Counted from the stretch's first letter, positions 1 to 8,826 are shown. The stretch: DNA of 64,000 nucleotides from Segatella oris (GCF_900637655.1 NZ_LR134384.1:2170001-2234000), one strand, 5' to 3'. The notes: generated by a model not told the origin, from the letters alone. Numbers and translations are program-made.

Positions 1-1125
1 GTGCAGACCAACATGGGATATCGCATCCAACACAACAACGCTATCGGCCCATACAAAGGCGGATTGCGCTTTCATCGCTCTGTAAACCTCTCTATTTTGA
101 AGTTCCTTGCCTTTGAACAAACGTTCAAAAATTCATTGACAACCCTGCCGATGGGCGGTGCAAAAGGTGGTTCCGACTTCTCTCCTCGTGGCAAAAGTAA
201 TGCTGAAGTCATGCGCTTCTGCCAAGCTTTCATGAACGAACTCTATCGCCATATCGGGCCGAACGAGGATGTTCCGGCCGGTGATATCGGTGTAGGTGGC
301 CGCGAGGTAGGCTATCTCTTTGGCCAATATAAAAAGCTAACCCACCAATTCTCAGGCATTCTTACCGGCAAAGGACAGGAGTTTGGCGGTTCGTTGATAC
401 GTCCTGAAGCAACAGGATATGGCAACGTTTATTTCTTGGAGAATATGCTCAAGACCCGCAATATCGACCTGAAAGGCAAGACAGTCCTCGTGTCGGGAGC
501 CGGCAATGTAGCACAATATACCATTGAAAAGCTGCTGCAATTGGGTGCAAAACCCGTCACCTGCTCCGATTCCGACGGCTATATCTATGATCCGGATGGC
601 ATTGATGAGGAGAAACTTGCCTATATCATGGAACTTAAAAATGTTGAAAGAGGACGTATCAGGGAATATGCCGAGAAATACGGAGTCAAATATTCTGAGG
701 GGAAACCTTGGTTCGAAAAGGCCGACATTGCAACGCCATGTGCCACACAGAACGAAATCAACGAGGAGGCTGCCAAGGCGCTTGTTGCCAATGGAGTGAT
801 AGCCATCAGCGAAGGTGCAAACATGCCAACCACCCCCGAAGCTACCAAAGTGTTCCAAGACGCGAAGATACTTTATTGTCCGGGAAAGGCTTCCAACGCA
901 GGCGGTGTAGCTGTTTCAGGCCTTGAGATGAGCCAGAATTCAGAACGGTTGAAGTGGTCACGTGAGGAAGTTGATGCCAAGCTCCACGCCATTATGGACG
1001 ATATTCACGCCAATTGTGTGAAATATGGCACCGAAGCTGACGGCTATATCAACTACGTCAAAGGTGCAAACATCGCCGGTTTCCTAAAGGTTGCCAAGGC
1101 AATGATGGCGCAAGGAATCGTCTGA
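1..1125 (+). CDS. gdhA: NADP-type glutamate dehydrogenase, 5' end cut by window
   Basis: Interconverts 2-oxoglutarate plus ammonia and glutamate, the main entry of ammonia into amino acids; cytoplasmic hexamer. The reading frame is open from base 1, where the GTG is an internal codon. Alignment from memory with E. coli GdhA (447 aa) suggests about 73 N-terminal residues lie outside the window. Visible motifs are the substrate loop GPYKGGLRFH, the catalytic-lysine stretch PMGGAKGGSDF, PAGDIGVGGREVG, the Rossmann glycine motif GAGNVAQY and the C-terminal GANIAGF. The protein ends in QGIV, like the E. coli enzyme, so the 3' end is intact. A hairpin terminator follows at 1155-1190. The family assignment is nearly certain; cofactor preference (NADP) is inferred from similarity to E. 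coli GdhA. Confidence 0.96.
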   Translation: MQTNMGYRIQHNNAIGPYKGGLRFHRSVNLSILKFLAFEQTFKNSLTTLPMGGAKGGSDFSPRGKSNAEVMRFCQAFMNELYRHIGPNEDVPAGDIGVGGREVGYLFGQYKKLTHQFSGILTGKGQEFGGSLIRPEATGYGNVYFLENMLKTRNIDLKGKTVLVSGAGNVAQYTIEKLLQLGAKPVTCSDSDGYIYDPDGIDEEKLAYIMELKNVERGRIREYAEKYGVKYSEGKPWFEKADIATPCATQNEINEEAAKALVANGVIAISEGANMPTTPEATKVFQDAKILYCPGKASNAGGVAVSGLEMSQNSERLKWSREEVDAKLHAIMDDIHANCVKYGTEADGYINYVKGANIAGFLKVAKAMMAQGIV

Positions 1126-1154
1126 ACGCAACATCTTGCTGCAAAACAAAATAA

Positions 1155-1190
1155 AAAAGGGGAAGAAACCATCACGGCTTCTCCCCTTTT
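1155..1190. terminator. bidirectional intrinsic terminator between gdhA and gpx
   Basis: AAAAGGGG (1155-1162) pairs with CCCCTTTT (1183-1190), with further pairing inside the stem around a short ATCAC loop. T-rich sequence follows on the plus strand, and the opposite side (1143-1158) is A-rich, so it can end both gdhA and the converging peroxidase transcript. Confidence 0.8.
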
Positions 1191-1236
1191 CTGTTTGTCT
1201 ATTATACAGAAAGAAAGCACTAAGGCCTTCCGTTTT

Positions 1237-1842
1237 TCAGTCTTTTAATGATTTCGCAACAGCCTCTTCAACCTCCTTCATATCAGCAGTAGGCTCAAAA
1301 CGTGCTATCACTTTACCTTTTCTATTGATAAGGAATTTCGTGAAATTCCACTTGATATCCGGCTTCGAAGCATACATAGGATCGCTCTTCTTGAGCATTT
1401 TATCCATGAATTCTGCTTTCTTTCCAAAGCCGAAACCCACGAAACCCGCCTCTCGCTTCAAATAAGAATAGAGCGGACTTTCATGGGGACCATTCACCTC
1501 AATCTTGGCAAACTGAGGAAAATGAACATCAAAATTCGCCGTACAGAACTGATGTATCTCTGCCGCACTGCCAGGTGCCTGCTGTCCAAATTGATTGCAA
1601 GGGAAATCCAAAATGCAGAAACCCTCTGCCTCATATTTCTGATACAGAGCCTCAAGTTCCTTATACTGGGGCGTGAAACCGCATTTCGTTGCCGTGTTGA
1701 CAATCAACAATACCTTACCTTTCCACTGCTCCAAAGCCATCTCTTTACCATTTTCATCGGCCACCTTAAAGCCGTAAACATCGCTCTGTGCTGATGCTGT
1801 CAAGGCAACAAAAGCCAAGAATACTACGAGAAATCTTTTCAT
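1237..1842 (-). CDS. secreted glutathione peroxidase family protein
   Basis: Thiol peroxidase of the GPx family that reduces hydrogen peroxide or organic hydroperoxides, in bacteria probably with thioredoxin rather than glutathione. The 201-aa product has a signal peptide of about 18 residues ending ALTASA-Q, so it should act outside the cytoplasm. The peroxidatic cysteine is C54 in NTATKCGFTPQY. FPCNQFGQQ and WNFTKFLI supply the Gln and the Trp-Asn of the catalytic tetrad, and the active residue is Cys rather than selenocysteine. The start lies 8 bp after the ohrR stop, so the two form an ohrR-gpx operon. Control by the peroxide sensor is inferred from this arrangement. Confidence 0.92.
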   Translation of the reverse strand: MKRFLVVFLAFVALTASAQSDVYGFKVADENGKEMALEQWKGKVLLIVNTATKCGFTPQYKELEALYQKYEAEGFCILDFPCNQFGQQAPGSAAEIHQFCTANFDVHFPQFAKIEVNGPHESPLYSYLKREAGFVGFGFGKKAEFMDKMLKKSDPMYASKPDIKWNFTKFLINRKGKVIARFEPTADMKEVEEAVAKSLKD

Positions 1843-1850
1843 CTTTTTAC

Positions 1851-2330
1851 CTATTTTTTAGTTTTAGAAGTTGTAAAATCATCTTTTGTATGGTCTTTCA
1901 ACCTGTTGATTACCTCATCAAGAAGTGGCACCAATCGGAACACTTCTTCTTTCTTCAGTCCGCAATCAGCGAAATGTTCAAGCATACAGGCAGGCACTTT
2001 AGCAGCCTCTTTCTCCATGGCTTTCCCTTCTTTGGTCAACGAAACGATGCGCTGTCGCGTATCAACGATGCCTTTTGTACGGATGACCAATCCCATTTTC
2101 TCCATGCGCTGAATGAGCGGCGTCACCGTGTTGGTCTCCAAAAGCAGCTTATGTGCAATGTCATTAACCGGCTGATTGTCGGCCTCCCAAAGCACCATCA
2201 GCACCAAATACTGCGGATATGTAATCCCCAGTTTGTCGAGAAACGGCTTATACGTCTGCGTTACGAGCCTGCTTGCCGAATAGAGTCGAAAGCAAATCTG
2301 ACTACTTAATTTCAATTGTTCAAATGCCAT
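1851..2330 (-). CDS. ohrR: OhrR/MarR-family organic peroxide sensor
   Basis: Winged-helix MarR-family repressor of 159 aa. The N-terminal part closely follows Bacillus OhrR: a single reactive cysteine (C13, in SSQICFRLYSASR) is followed by YKPFLDKLGITYPQYL, which carries the tyrosines that hold the cysteine in the known OhrR structure. In OhrR, oxidation of this Cys by organic hydroperoxides releases DNA. The wing region is IRTKGIVDTRQRIVSLT. A second Cys (in KVPACML) may allow a disulfide, as in two-Cys OhrR proteins. It is the first gene of a pair with the peroxidase, unlike the classical ohr-ohrR arrangement, so the peroxidase is the likely target. The family is sure; the inducer is inferred. 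Confidence 0.88.
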   Translation of the reverse strand: MAFEQLKLSSQICFRLYSASRLVTQTYKPFLDKLGITYPQYLVLMVLWEADNQPVNDIAHKLLLETNTVTPLIQRMEKMGLVIRTKGIVDTRQRIVSLTKEGKAMEKEAAKVPACMLEHFADCGLKKEEVFRLVPLLDEVINRLKDHTKDDFTTSKTKK

Positions 2331-2681
2331 AATACGCTATTCTGAATGATTATATTTTATTCCTTGTTCACATTTAATACACCGAAAAGTATCACATCAA
2401 CAGCCACATATCGCCTGTTGTCTCTGAATTTCTTACGTGTCAGCCTGTTACATATATCGTCTTCGATGCGAAGATACGTAAAAAAGTCAAGCAAACAAAT
2501 AAAAGCAATCACATTTAAGCCTTATTAACTCTCATCGTAAGCGATAGAACAACATTTAATTTTAAGTAAGACAACCCCGTAAAAAATGTTGAAACAGAGG
2601 ATAAAAACAACACAGAAACATGCTTGAATAACGAAAAACATTGTAACTTTGCAGCCTTAGCAGCATTTAATTCCATAGGAT
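2331..2681. other. divergent intergenic region, ohrR / PepSY protein
   Basis: A 351-bp AT-rich gap between divergent genes. I see a -7 type promoter box (TAACTTTG, 2644-2651) facing right and no convincing box facing ohrR. No 22-bp repeat units are visible here, unlike in most other long gaps of the window. Confidence 0.5.
2644..2651 (+). promoter_or_regulatory. Bacteroidota -7 box before PepSY protein
   Basis: TAACTTTG fits TAnnTTTG and lies 30 bp before the ATG at 2682. The nearest -33-like sequence (CTTG, 2623-2626) is only 17 bp away, so the upstream element is weak. Confidence 0.5.
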
Positions 2682-4136
2682 ATGAAAAAGACCACATGGC
2701 ATAAACATCATAAATGGCTGGGCATTCTGCTCAGCTTCTTCCTGCTCATGTTTTGTCTTTCAGGGCTTGTGCTCAACCATCCTGCCCTATTCAGCGACAT
2801 CAACATCAGCAGATCGTATCTTCCCGAAAGCTATCAATACAGCCAATGGAACCGTGGACTTCTTCGCGGCACCGTGAAATGGCACGACAAAGTGCTCCTT
2901 TATGGAAACGCAGGAATATGGCAAACCGACAGCACAGCCAAGTCATTCAATGTTTTCAATCAAGGAATGCCGAGCGGAGCCGACTTCAGAAACGTGCGTG
3001 GAATGGCCTTTATACCTTCTGGAAGACTCTTTGCTGCAGGACAATACGGACTATACGAACTTATAGGAAACCGCTGGGAAAGCATCAATCTGCCCATCGG
3101 CAATCACGAAAAACTAAGTGATATCACAACAAGAGGCGACTCTTTGCTCATCACCGGGCGTTCTTTCGTCTATCTCAGCACCCCACCTTACCGCCAGTTT
3201 CAACGCATCATGCTCCGCCCTGCAAGCAACAATGACGGCAAAGTGTCGCTTTTCCGCACCGTATGGCTACTGCATAGTGGCGAACTGTTTGGCATCTTCG
3301 GTGTGCTTTTTGTAGACTTCATAGCCCTCATTCTCATTTTTCTTGTTCTCACAGGCATTATCTATTGGGTGCATCCCAAGTGGGGGAAGAAGATTCATCT
3401 GTATCAGAAAGCAGGCTCATGGCACAATCACATCGGACGGATAAGCATTGTTTTCACCGTGTTTCTCTGTGTCACAGGGTGGCTTTTGCGCCCTCCTGCA
3501 TTGCTTGCCATCGCTTCGGGAAGGGTGCCGGCCCTGCCATTTTCGGTGATGGACAGCAACAACAGCTGGAACGACCAACTGCGTTCGCTGCGGTATGATG
3601 CAGCACAAGGCGACTGGCTTCTTTACAGTTCCAACGGTTTCTTCACGCTTAAAGACCTGCAGGCCACGCCCCACCCCATTACACATCAACCTCCTGTGAG
3701 CGTCATGGGCATCAATGTTGAGACACAAGATGAAAATGGTTACTGGCTGATTGGCTCGTTCAGTGGCATGTATATATGGGACCGCACTACGGATATCATT
3801 GCAGATTACTTCACACATGGCCCTGCCCAAGCCCCCAAAGGCATACCTGTCAGCGACCATGCCATTGCGGGTTACAGCAATGATTTCGGCAAATATGAGT
3901 ATGTAGTCGACTATAACACAGGCTGCAAGAGCATTAAAATGCCCGTAACCATGCAGAAGCTGCCCATGTCGTTGCGCAACCTTAGCCTTGAAATCCACAC
4001 AGGACGCATCTATACCTTCCTCGGAATAGGCAATGTTCTCTATATTTTCATCATCGGACTTGCCATACTATGGTGCCTCTGGAGCGGTTGGAAAATACGC
4101 TGTCAGCGTCGGGAAAAGAAAAAAGAAACAGCATGA
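2682..4136 (+). CDS. PepSY-associated transmembrane protein
   Basis: Membrane protein of 484 aa with the layout of the PepSY_TM family: a short cytoplasmic start with histidines (H8, H10, H11), a first helix at about 13-32, a large extracytoplasmic domain, two helices near 205-230 and 250-270 with WHNHIGR between them, a second extracytoplasmic domain, and a last helix near 445-465 followed by a basic tail. Members often sit beside siderophore receptors and may act in reductive iron release. No iron genes are adjacent here, so the substrate is open. The extracytoplasmic parts contain repeated GxW/GLYxL-like stretches that resemble beta-propeller blades. It is monocistronic, and its -7 box lies at 2644. 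Confidence 0.8.
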   Translation: MKKTTWHKHHKWLGILLSFFLLMFCLSGLVLNHPALFSDINISRSYLPESYQYSQWNRGLLRGTVKWHDKVLLYGNAGIWQTDSTAKSFNVFNQGMPSGADFRNVRGMAFIPSGRLFAAGQYGLYELIGNRWESINLPIGNHEKLSDITTRGDSLLITGRSFVYLSTPPYRQFQRIMLRPASNNDGKVSLFRTVWLLHSGELFGIFGVLFVDFIALILIFLVLTGIIYWVHPKWGKKIHLYQKAGSWHNHIGRISIVFTVFLCVTGWLLRPPALLAIASGRVPALPFSVMDSNNSWNDQLRSLRYDAAQGDWLLYSSNGFFTLKDLQATPHPITHQPPVSVMGINVETQDENGYWLIGSFSGMYIWDRTTDIIADYFTHGPAQAPKGIPVSDHAIAGYSNDFGKYEYVVDYNTGCKSIKMPVTMQKLPMSLRNLSLEIHTGRIYTFLGIGNVLYIFIIGLAILWCLWSGWKIRCQRREKKKETA

Positions 4137-4279
4137 CAAAGAGTTGTTTTGTAAGAATTAATTGCAGAAAAAAGTGCCTCTGATTTCTGTGCAAATAGAA
4201 ATCAAGAAACGATTATCCAGCGATTATTGTCACAAATAGCAGAGACGGAAACCTTTTTTCGGCCTACTTCGAAGACAAA

Positions 4280-4433
4280 ATCAGGCAAATCAGCTTGGAA
4301 TATGCACCAAATTGCATGCTGTTTTGACTCAGATTAAAGGGTGATTTGAGTCACTTCACACGCTAATCTGACGCAAGTCACCATCTGTTTTGCAGCAGAA
4401 CAGCGTTCAAAATAAGGCTAACAGCTCCAACAC
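4280..4433 (+). repeat. 22-bp phased repeat array A (7 units)
   Basis: Seven consecutive 22-bp units start at 4280, 4302, 4324, 4346, 4368, 4390 and 4412. The clearest cores are TTGACTCAGAT (4324), TTGAGTCACTTCACACG (4346) and CTGACGCAAGTCACC (4368). They fit TGASGCANNTNNCANCG at unit positions 2-18. The array opens with GACAAAATCA, as arrays C and D do. The rest of the 523-bp gap between the PepSY gene and the tRNA has no gene. It also holds a 49-bp element (4462-4510) and the tRNA terminator. Confidence 0.75.
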
Positions 4434-4461
4434 TCTGTATATCAAGCGATTGCTTCAAAGG

Positions 4462-4510
4462 CTCAAAACTCGCGTATTTCCAACGAAATGATTTTCTTTT
4501 CCAAATACGT
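4462..4510 (+). repeat. 49-bp CTCGCGTATTT element, copy 1
   Basis: CTCAAAACTCGCGTATTT, a 21-bp variable middle, then CCAAATACGT. The CGTATTT and AAATACG ends are inverted repeats that could form a hairpin. The same ends with the same 21-bp spacing occur on the minus strand at 48923-48971. Confidence 0.7.
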
Positions 4511-4599
4511 TAATCTCTGAAAGGCTTTTGTAAAGAATAATCATCAAACGGAGATGCCGTGAAAAGTAAAGCACCACGAAGGAGCATCAGTGTCTTCTA

Positions 4600-4641
4600 C
4601 AAACAAAAGAACCGCTGCAAAGACTCGGTCCTGCAGCGGTT
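4600..4641 (-). terminator. terminator of tRNA-Ser
   Basis: A perfect 10-bp stem (4610-4619 with 4632-4641) followed on the minus strand by TCTTTTGTTT, 18 bp downstream of the tRNA 3' end. Confidence 0.85.
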
Positions 4642-4659
4642 ATATTTCTTCAAATCAAG

Positions 4660-4747
4660 CGGAAGATGAGGGATTCAAACCCCCGATACGCGGAAAGCGT
4701 ATACCGGATTTCGAGTCCAGCGCATTCGGTCACTCTGCCAATCTTCC
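4660..4747 (-). tRNA. tRNA-Ser(CGA)
   Basis: Class II tRNA on the minus strand. Acceptor halves GGAAGAT and ATCTTCC pair over 7 bp. The anticodon loop is CTCGAAA between CTGGA and TCCGG, giving anticodon CGA. A long variable arm (TACGC / GCGTA) and a T-arm with GTTTGAATC follow. The discriminator base is G and CCA is not encoded. A -7 box lies just upstream and a terminator just downstream, so it is a single-gene unit. Confidence 0.95.
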
Positions 4748-4759
4748 TGAATTGCAATG

Positions 4760-4767
4760 CAAAAGTA
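4760..4767 (-). promoter_or_regulatory. -7 box of tRNA-Ser
   Basis: On the minus strand this reads TACTTTTG, fitting TAnnTTTG, 12 bp before the mature 5' end. No clear -33 TTTG was found at the expected distance. Confidence 0.5.
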
Positions 4768-4837
4768 ATGAAAAAAGATGAAAGAAACTCATGAAGAAAA
4801 GACTGAAAACACGGATTTAACAGACATTATACATTCA

Positions 4838-5428
4838 TCATTCAAATGAAAGCTTGTTGAGTCGGCTCCTCAATTGCTCGGCCTCACGCTTACGGATGCG
4901 CAAGGTGATGCTGCAAGTGTTATCAAACTGCTGGTCAACCACCTGCGGCTGCATTTCTTTCACAATGCGCATGACATCATTCATCATAGGATATGTGAAG
5001 TCATATTTAATGGTTTCTTCCACTTGTCTCACTTCGATTGTGGCATTGGCAATGGCATCTACAGCAGCCGTTCGATAAGCAACAATCAGTCCGCCTGTGC
5101 CTAAATTCACGCCTCCGTAATAGCGGACAACCACAATAAGAATATCAGTCAGCCCCGCACTGTTGATTTGTCCGAGGATAGGTTTACCCGCAGTAGAACT
5201 CGGTTCGCCATCATCATTGGCACGAAATGCCTTTTGTTCCAGGCCAAGCATGTAAGCATAGCAGCAATGTCGGGCGTCATAATACTGCTTGCGATAGGCA
5301 GAAACAATGCTTTTCACCTCTTCTACCGTTTCAACATGATGCGCAAAAGCGAGGAACTTACTCCGCTTCTCGGTGTAATATCCCTCGCCTACGCTGTTTT
5401 CTGAAATTGTGTGATATTGGTCTTCCAC
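4838..5428 (-). CDS. yigZ: YigZ/IMPACT family protein
   Basis: Protein of 196 aa of the UPF0029/IMPACT family. The signature region (VVVRYYGGVNLGTGGLIVAY, about 100-119) is intact. Also present are the N-terminal YTEKRSKFLAFA motif and DDGEPSSTAGKPIL, the most conserved family segment. The C-terminal half is the alpha-beta fold domain resembling EF-G domain IV. Bacterial members are conserved but their role is unsettled; a link to translation or RNA binding is proposed from eukaryotic IMPACT. The only start that includes the conserved N-terminus is a GTG at 5426-5428, 3 bp after the stop of the DUF1015 gene, so the two are co-translated. Confidence 0.9.
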   Translation of the reverse strand: MEDQYHTISENSVGEGYYTEKRSKFLAFAHHVETVEEVKSIVSAYRKQYYDARHCCYAYMLGLEQKAFRANDDGEPSSTAGKPILGQINSAGLTDILIVVVRYYGGVNLGTGGLIVAYRTAAVDAIANATIEVRQVEETIKYDFTYPMMNDVMRIVKEMQPQVVDQQFDNTCSITLRIRKREAEQLRSRLNKLSFE

Positions 5429-5431
5429 TCT

Positions 5432-6679
5432 TTATTCCAATTTGTTGATTACTAATCCACTGCGCAACTTAGGCTCAAACCAAGTTGCCTTGGGTGGCAT
5501 AATCTTACCACTGTCGGCAATATCCATAATCTGCTGCATGCTGACAGGATACAAGGCCAAAGCCATTTGCATCTCACCGCTGTCCACTCGGCGACGCAAT
5601 TCCTGCAAACCACGCAATCCTCCAACGAAATCTATGCGCTTGTCTGACCGTAAATCCTTGATGCCAAGCAGTTCATCGAGGATTAATCTGCTGGAGATGT
5701 CTACATCTAAAACGCCGATAGGATCATTATTATTGTATGTCCCGGCCTTTGCCTTCAAACTATACCACTGCTTGTCAAGGTAAAGTGAGAACTCGTGTAG
5801 CTCTTGAGGACGATAGTCTTCATGGCCTTTCAAGGTGACGATGAAGTTCTTTTCGAGTGCATGCAGAAAGGCTTCGGCCGACATTCCATTGAGATCTTTC
5901 ACCACACGGTTATAGTCTAATACCGTCAACTGACTGGTCTGAAAGCATACCGCCATAAAGTAATTATAAGCTTCACAGCCTGTATGGTTCGGATTTTGCT
6001 GTGCTTTCTCTGCTCCGACAAGTGCAGCAGCAGCAGAACGATGGTGTCCGTCGGCGATATAAAGATTGGGCATACGGTTAAATTCAGCTGTAATGGTGGC
6101 GATATCAGCATCATCACTGACCACCCAGAACTGATGATGAAAGCCGTCAATGGGTGCTATGAAGTCGTATTCGGGCTTGGTCTGCGCGTAACGGCAAAGC
6201 AGTTTGTCGAGCACTTCATTGTCCGGATAGGCCAGAAAGACCGGTTCCATGTTGGCATTGCAGGCACGGACATGCTTCATTCTGTCTTCTTCTTTCTCGC
6301 GACGAGTCAGTTCATGCTTCTTGATTACACCCGACATATAGTCTGAAACGCTTGCCCCGACAACCAACCCATATTGAGTTTTACCGTTCATAGACTGTGC
6401 ATAGATGTAATATTGCTCCTTTTCGTCCTGCATAAGCCAGCCTTTCTGCTGGAATTCTGCAAATTGTTCGGCAGCACTTCCATAGACCCGAGGGTCGTGT
6501 TCGTCAGTACCTACAGGGAAATTGATTTCAGGTCGGGTGATATGATAAAGGCTTTTCTCATTGGTTCCGGCTTCCTTGCGTGCTTCTTCAGAACTTAAGA
6601 CATCGTAAGGACGACTTTCTACGAACTCAACGAGCGCCTGAGGAGGACGCAATCCCTTGAAAGGTTTGATTTTTACCAT
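5432..6679 (-). CDS. DUF1015 family protein in the serine locus
   Basis: Protein of 415 aa with the DUF1015 pattern: N-terminal KPFKGLRPP and VESRPYDVLS, a middle IADGHHR motif (about 210), and a C-terminal ISSRLILDELLGI. The ADGHHR motif recalls the catalytic GxHR of ParB/Srx-fold ATP-dependent enzymes, which include SbnI/SerK free-serine kinases. That structural link is from memory and is not shown by the sequence alone. It follows serC and serA on the same strand, separated from serA by 93 bp with a hairpin. DUF1015 genes commonly accompany serA/serC in anaerobes, so a job in serine/phosphoserine metabolism is likely. The exact reaction is unassigned. Confidence 0.85.
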   Translation of the reverse strand: MVKIKPFKGLRPPQALVEFVESRPYDVLSSEEARKEAGTNEKSLYHITRPEINFPVGTDEHDPRVYGSAAEQFAEFQQKGWLMQDEKEQYYIYAQSMNGKTQYGLVVGASVSDYMSGVIKKHELTRREKEEDRMKHVRACNANMEPVFLAYPDNEVLDKLLCRYAQTKPEYDFIAPIDGFHHQFWVVSDDADIATITAEFNRMPNLYIADGHHRSAAAALVGAEKAQQNPNHTGCEAYNYFMAVCFQTSQLTVLDYNRVVKDLNGMSAEAFLHALEKNFIVTLKGHEDYRPQELHEFSLYLDKQWYSLKAKAGTYNNNDPIGVLDVDISSRLILDELLGIKDLRSDKRIDFVGGLRGLQELRRRVDSGEMQMALALYPVSMQQIMDIADSGKIMPPKATWFEPKLRSGLVINKLE

Positions 6680-6717
6680 AGTAAACAGATATTGGAAATA
6701 GGGTTAAACAAAATGTC

Positions 6718-6751
6718 CCAAGCCTTTTGTCATACAACAAAAGACCTGGGA
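6718..6751 (-). terminator. hairpin between serA and DUF1015 gene
   Basis: 14-nt arms (6718-6731 and 6738-6751) pair with two G-T wobbles around a 6-nt loop. The downstream T tract is short (ATTTTG), so it may attenuate or mark an mRNA end rather than terminate fully. Confidence 0.5.
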
Positions 6752-6772
6752 AGATATGGTCAATTCTTTGCT

Positions 6773-7690
6773 TTATTTGTTCACTTGATACTTTGTGCAA
6801 CCGTCAGCAAAGTAGGCATTGATCTGCTTTGCAGCTGCTATACCGGCATTAATGTTAGCTTCGGCAGTCTGTGCACCCATTTTCTTGGGCGTAGAGAAAT
6901 AGCGACCTTCAAGCTTCTTGAATGCAGCATCGGCGTCAGGCATGATATCCGTGACGTATTTCAGGTCGGTTCTGTCGGCCAACAACTTTAACAATTCGTC
7001 TTCATTAATCACTTCCTTGCGGGCTGTATTGATGAGAACACCGCCTTTCGGCAACTTATTGACCAACTGATAGCCAATGCTTTTAAGTGTCTCGGGCGTT
7101 GCAGGAATATGCAAACTCACGATATCGCAGCTCTCAAAGAGTTCATCCTGACTCTTACAAGCATGCACACCGGCAGCCTCAATGACATCAGCCGGACAGA
7201 AAGCATCATAGGCATAGACCTCCATTCCGAAGCCTTTGGCCACGCGAGCAACATTGCGTCCCACATTACCGAAAGCCAGAATGCCAAGGCGCTTGCCTTT
7301 CAATTCCGTGCCAGACTTGCCATTATAGAAGTTGCGTACAGCCATTACGAGCATTCCAAACACCAATTCGGCAACAGCATTAGAGTTCTGGCCGGGTGTG
7401 TTCTCTGCCACTACATGATGCGAAGTGGCTGCTTTCAAGTCGATATTATCGTAACCTGCACCCGCACGGACAACAATCTGCAACTTCTCTGCAGCGTCAA
7501 GAACCTCTGCGTCAACCTTATCTGAACGGATAATCATGGCATCTGCGTCTTTCACGGCATGGAGAAGCTGAGCTTTCTCCGTATATTTTTCGAGCAGAAC
7601 CAACTCATGTCCTGCACTTTCCACTTCTTTCTTAATGCCTTCAACAGCTGCAGCTGCAAAAGGTTTTTCGGTTGCAACCAATACTTTCAT
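6773..7690 (-). CDS. serA: D-3-phosphoglycerate dehydrogenase
   Basis: First step of serine synthesis: oxidizes 3-phosphoglycerate to 3-phosphohydroxypyruvate with NAD. The product is 305 aa and is the short form without the C-terminal ACT domain, so serine feedback through ACT is absent. It has the D-isomer dehydrogenase fold: RAGAGYDNID, then the NAD-binding region LGILAFGNVGRNVA (about 140-155), the catalytic Arg/Glu region (NTARKEVINEDEL) and the ending typical of Bacteroidota SerA. I chose the ATG at 7690 (MKVLVATEKPF). An ATG two codons upstream (7696) is possible. The longer frame up to 7729 adds residues with no family match. It lies 62 bp after serC. Confidence 0.93.
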   Translation of the reverse strand: MKVLVATEKPFAAAAVEGIKKEVESAGHELVLLEKYTEKAQLLHAVKDADAMIIRSDKVDAEVLDAAEKLQIVVRAGAGYDNIDLKAATSHHVVAENTPGQNSNAVAELVFGMLVMAVRNFYNGKSGTELKGKRLGILAFGNVGRNVARVAKGFGMEVYAYDAFCPADVIEAAGVHACKSQDELFESCDIVSLHIPATPETLKSIGYQLVNKLPKGGVLINTARKEVINEDELLKLLADRTDLKYVTDIMPDADAAFKKLEGRYFSTPKKMGAQTAEANINAGIAAAKQINAYFADGCTKYQVNK

Positions 7691-7752
7691 AGTCATTTGA
7701 TTTAGTATGTCATAGGGCGGAAACGACATCCGCCCTACAAGTAAGATTTCAA

Positions 7753-8826
7753 TTAATGCTGTGCTTCAAAGTCTCTCATTGTCTGTATGAGTGCATTTAC
7801 ACCCTCCATGGTCTGCGCATTATAGCAACTTGCACGGAAACCACCCACAGAACGATGTCCCTTGATGCCTACCATGCCACGCTCTGTAGCGAAGTCAAGG
7901 AATGGTTTTTCAAGCGCTTCATAGCCTTCGTTCATGACAAAACAAATGTTCATCACAGAGCGTGAAGCCTCTTCAACCGTGCCCTTGAAGAGCTTGTTGC
8001 GGTCAATTTCGGTATAAAGTGCTTCAGCACGCTCATGAGCACGCTTGTCGGCAGCCTCTACTCCACCATGTTTCTTCAGCCAACGCAGGTTCTCAAGCAT
8101 TGAATAGACAGGTACAACGGGAGGAGTATTAAACATAGATCCCTTTTCAACATGTGTGCGGTAATCTATCATTGTGGGGAGTTCACGCGGGGCTTTTCCC
8201 AAGGCCTCGTCTTTCAAGATGATGACGGTCACACCGGCCATGGCTATGTTTTTCTGTGCACCTGCATAGATAGCGTTATACTTGGAAACGTCAACCGGAC
8301 GACTCATTATATCCGAACTCATGTCGGCAATCAAAGGAACTTTGACATCAAAGTCCTTGCGATACTCGGTACCATAAATCGTATTGTTCGAGCAAATGTG
8401 CAGATAGTCAACGTCAGACGGTACATTTGACTCGAAATTCTTAGGATAGAACGTGTAATTGGAAGCGGCAGAAGAAGCCACCTCTACAACCTCTCCGAAG
8501 AGTTTCGCCTCTTTCATGGCTTTCTTTGCCCATACACCAGAATTCACATAAGCAGCCTTCTTGATGAGGAAGTTAGCCGGTATCTGCATGAACTGCAACG
8601 ATGCTCCACCCCCTAAGAAGATGACAGAATATCCGTCAGGAATGCTCAACAAGTCCTTGAAAAGGGCTACACATTCATCTACAACAGGCTGAAAATCCTT
8701 TGCACGGTGACTGATTTCCATCAGTGAAAGACCGCTTCCGTTGAAATCAAGGAGTTGTTTTGCGGTGTTTTCTACTACTTCGCGGGGAAGCATTGAGGGG
8801 CCTGCATTAAAGTTATACTTCTTCAT
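7753..8826 (-). CDS. serC: phosphoserine aminotransferase
   Basis: Second step of serine synthesis (3-phosphohydroxypyruvate to phosphoserine, glutamate as donor); related activity in pyridoxal phosphate synthesis is known for the family. 357 aa, full length. It starts with [13 protein letters not shown]. The PLP lysine is in [15 protein letters not shown] (about 193-207). [14 protein letters not shown] near the C-terminus holds the substrate-binding Arg/His. It is the first gene of serC-serA-(DUF1015-yigZ) on the minus strand. No consensus promoter box was found in the 350 bp upstream, which instead carry repeat array B. Confidence 0.96.
   Translation of the reverse strand: MKKYNFNAGPSMLPREVVENTAKQLLDFNGSGLSLMEISHRAKDFQPVVDECVALFKDLLSIPDGYSVIFLGGGASLQFMQIPANFLIKKAAYVNSGVWAKKAMKEAKLFGEVVEVASSAASNYTFYPKNFESNVPSDVDYLHICSNNTIYGTEYRKDFDVKVPLIADMSSDIMSRPVDVSKYNAIYAGAQKNIAMAGVTVIILKDEALGKAPRELPTMIDYRTHVEKGSMFNTPPVVPVYSMLENLRWLKKHGGVEAADKRAHERAEALYTEIDRNKLFKGTVEEASRSVMNICFVMNEGYEALEKPFLDFATERGMVGIKGHRSVGGFRASCYNAQTMEGVNALIQTMRDFEAQH

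Noticed and set aside
352..858. 168-aa antisense ORF inside gdhA
   Set aside because: Shadow frame of a clearly coding gene.
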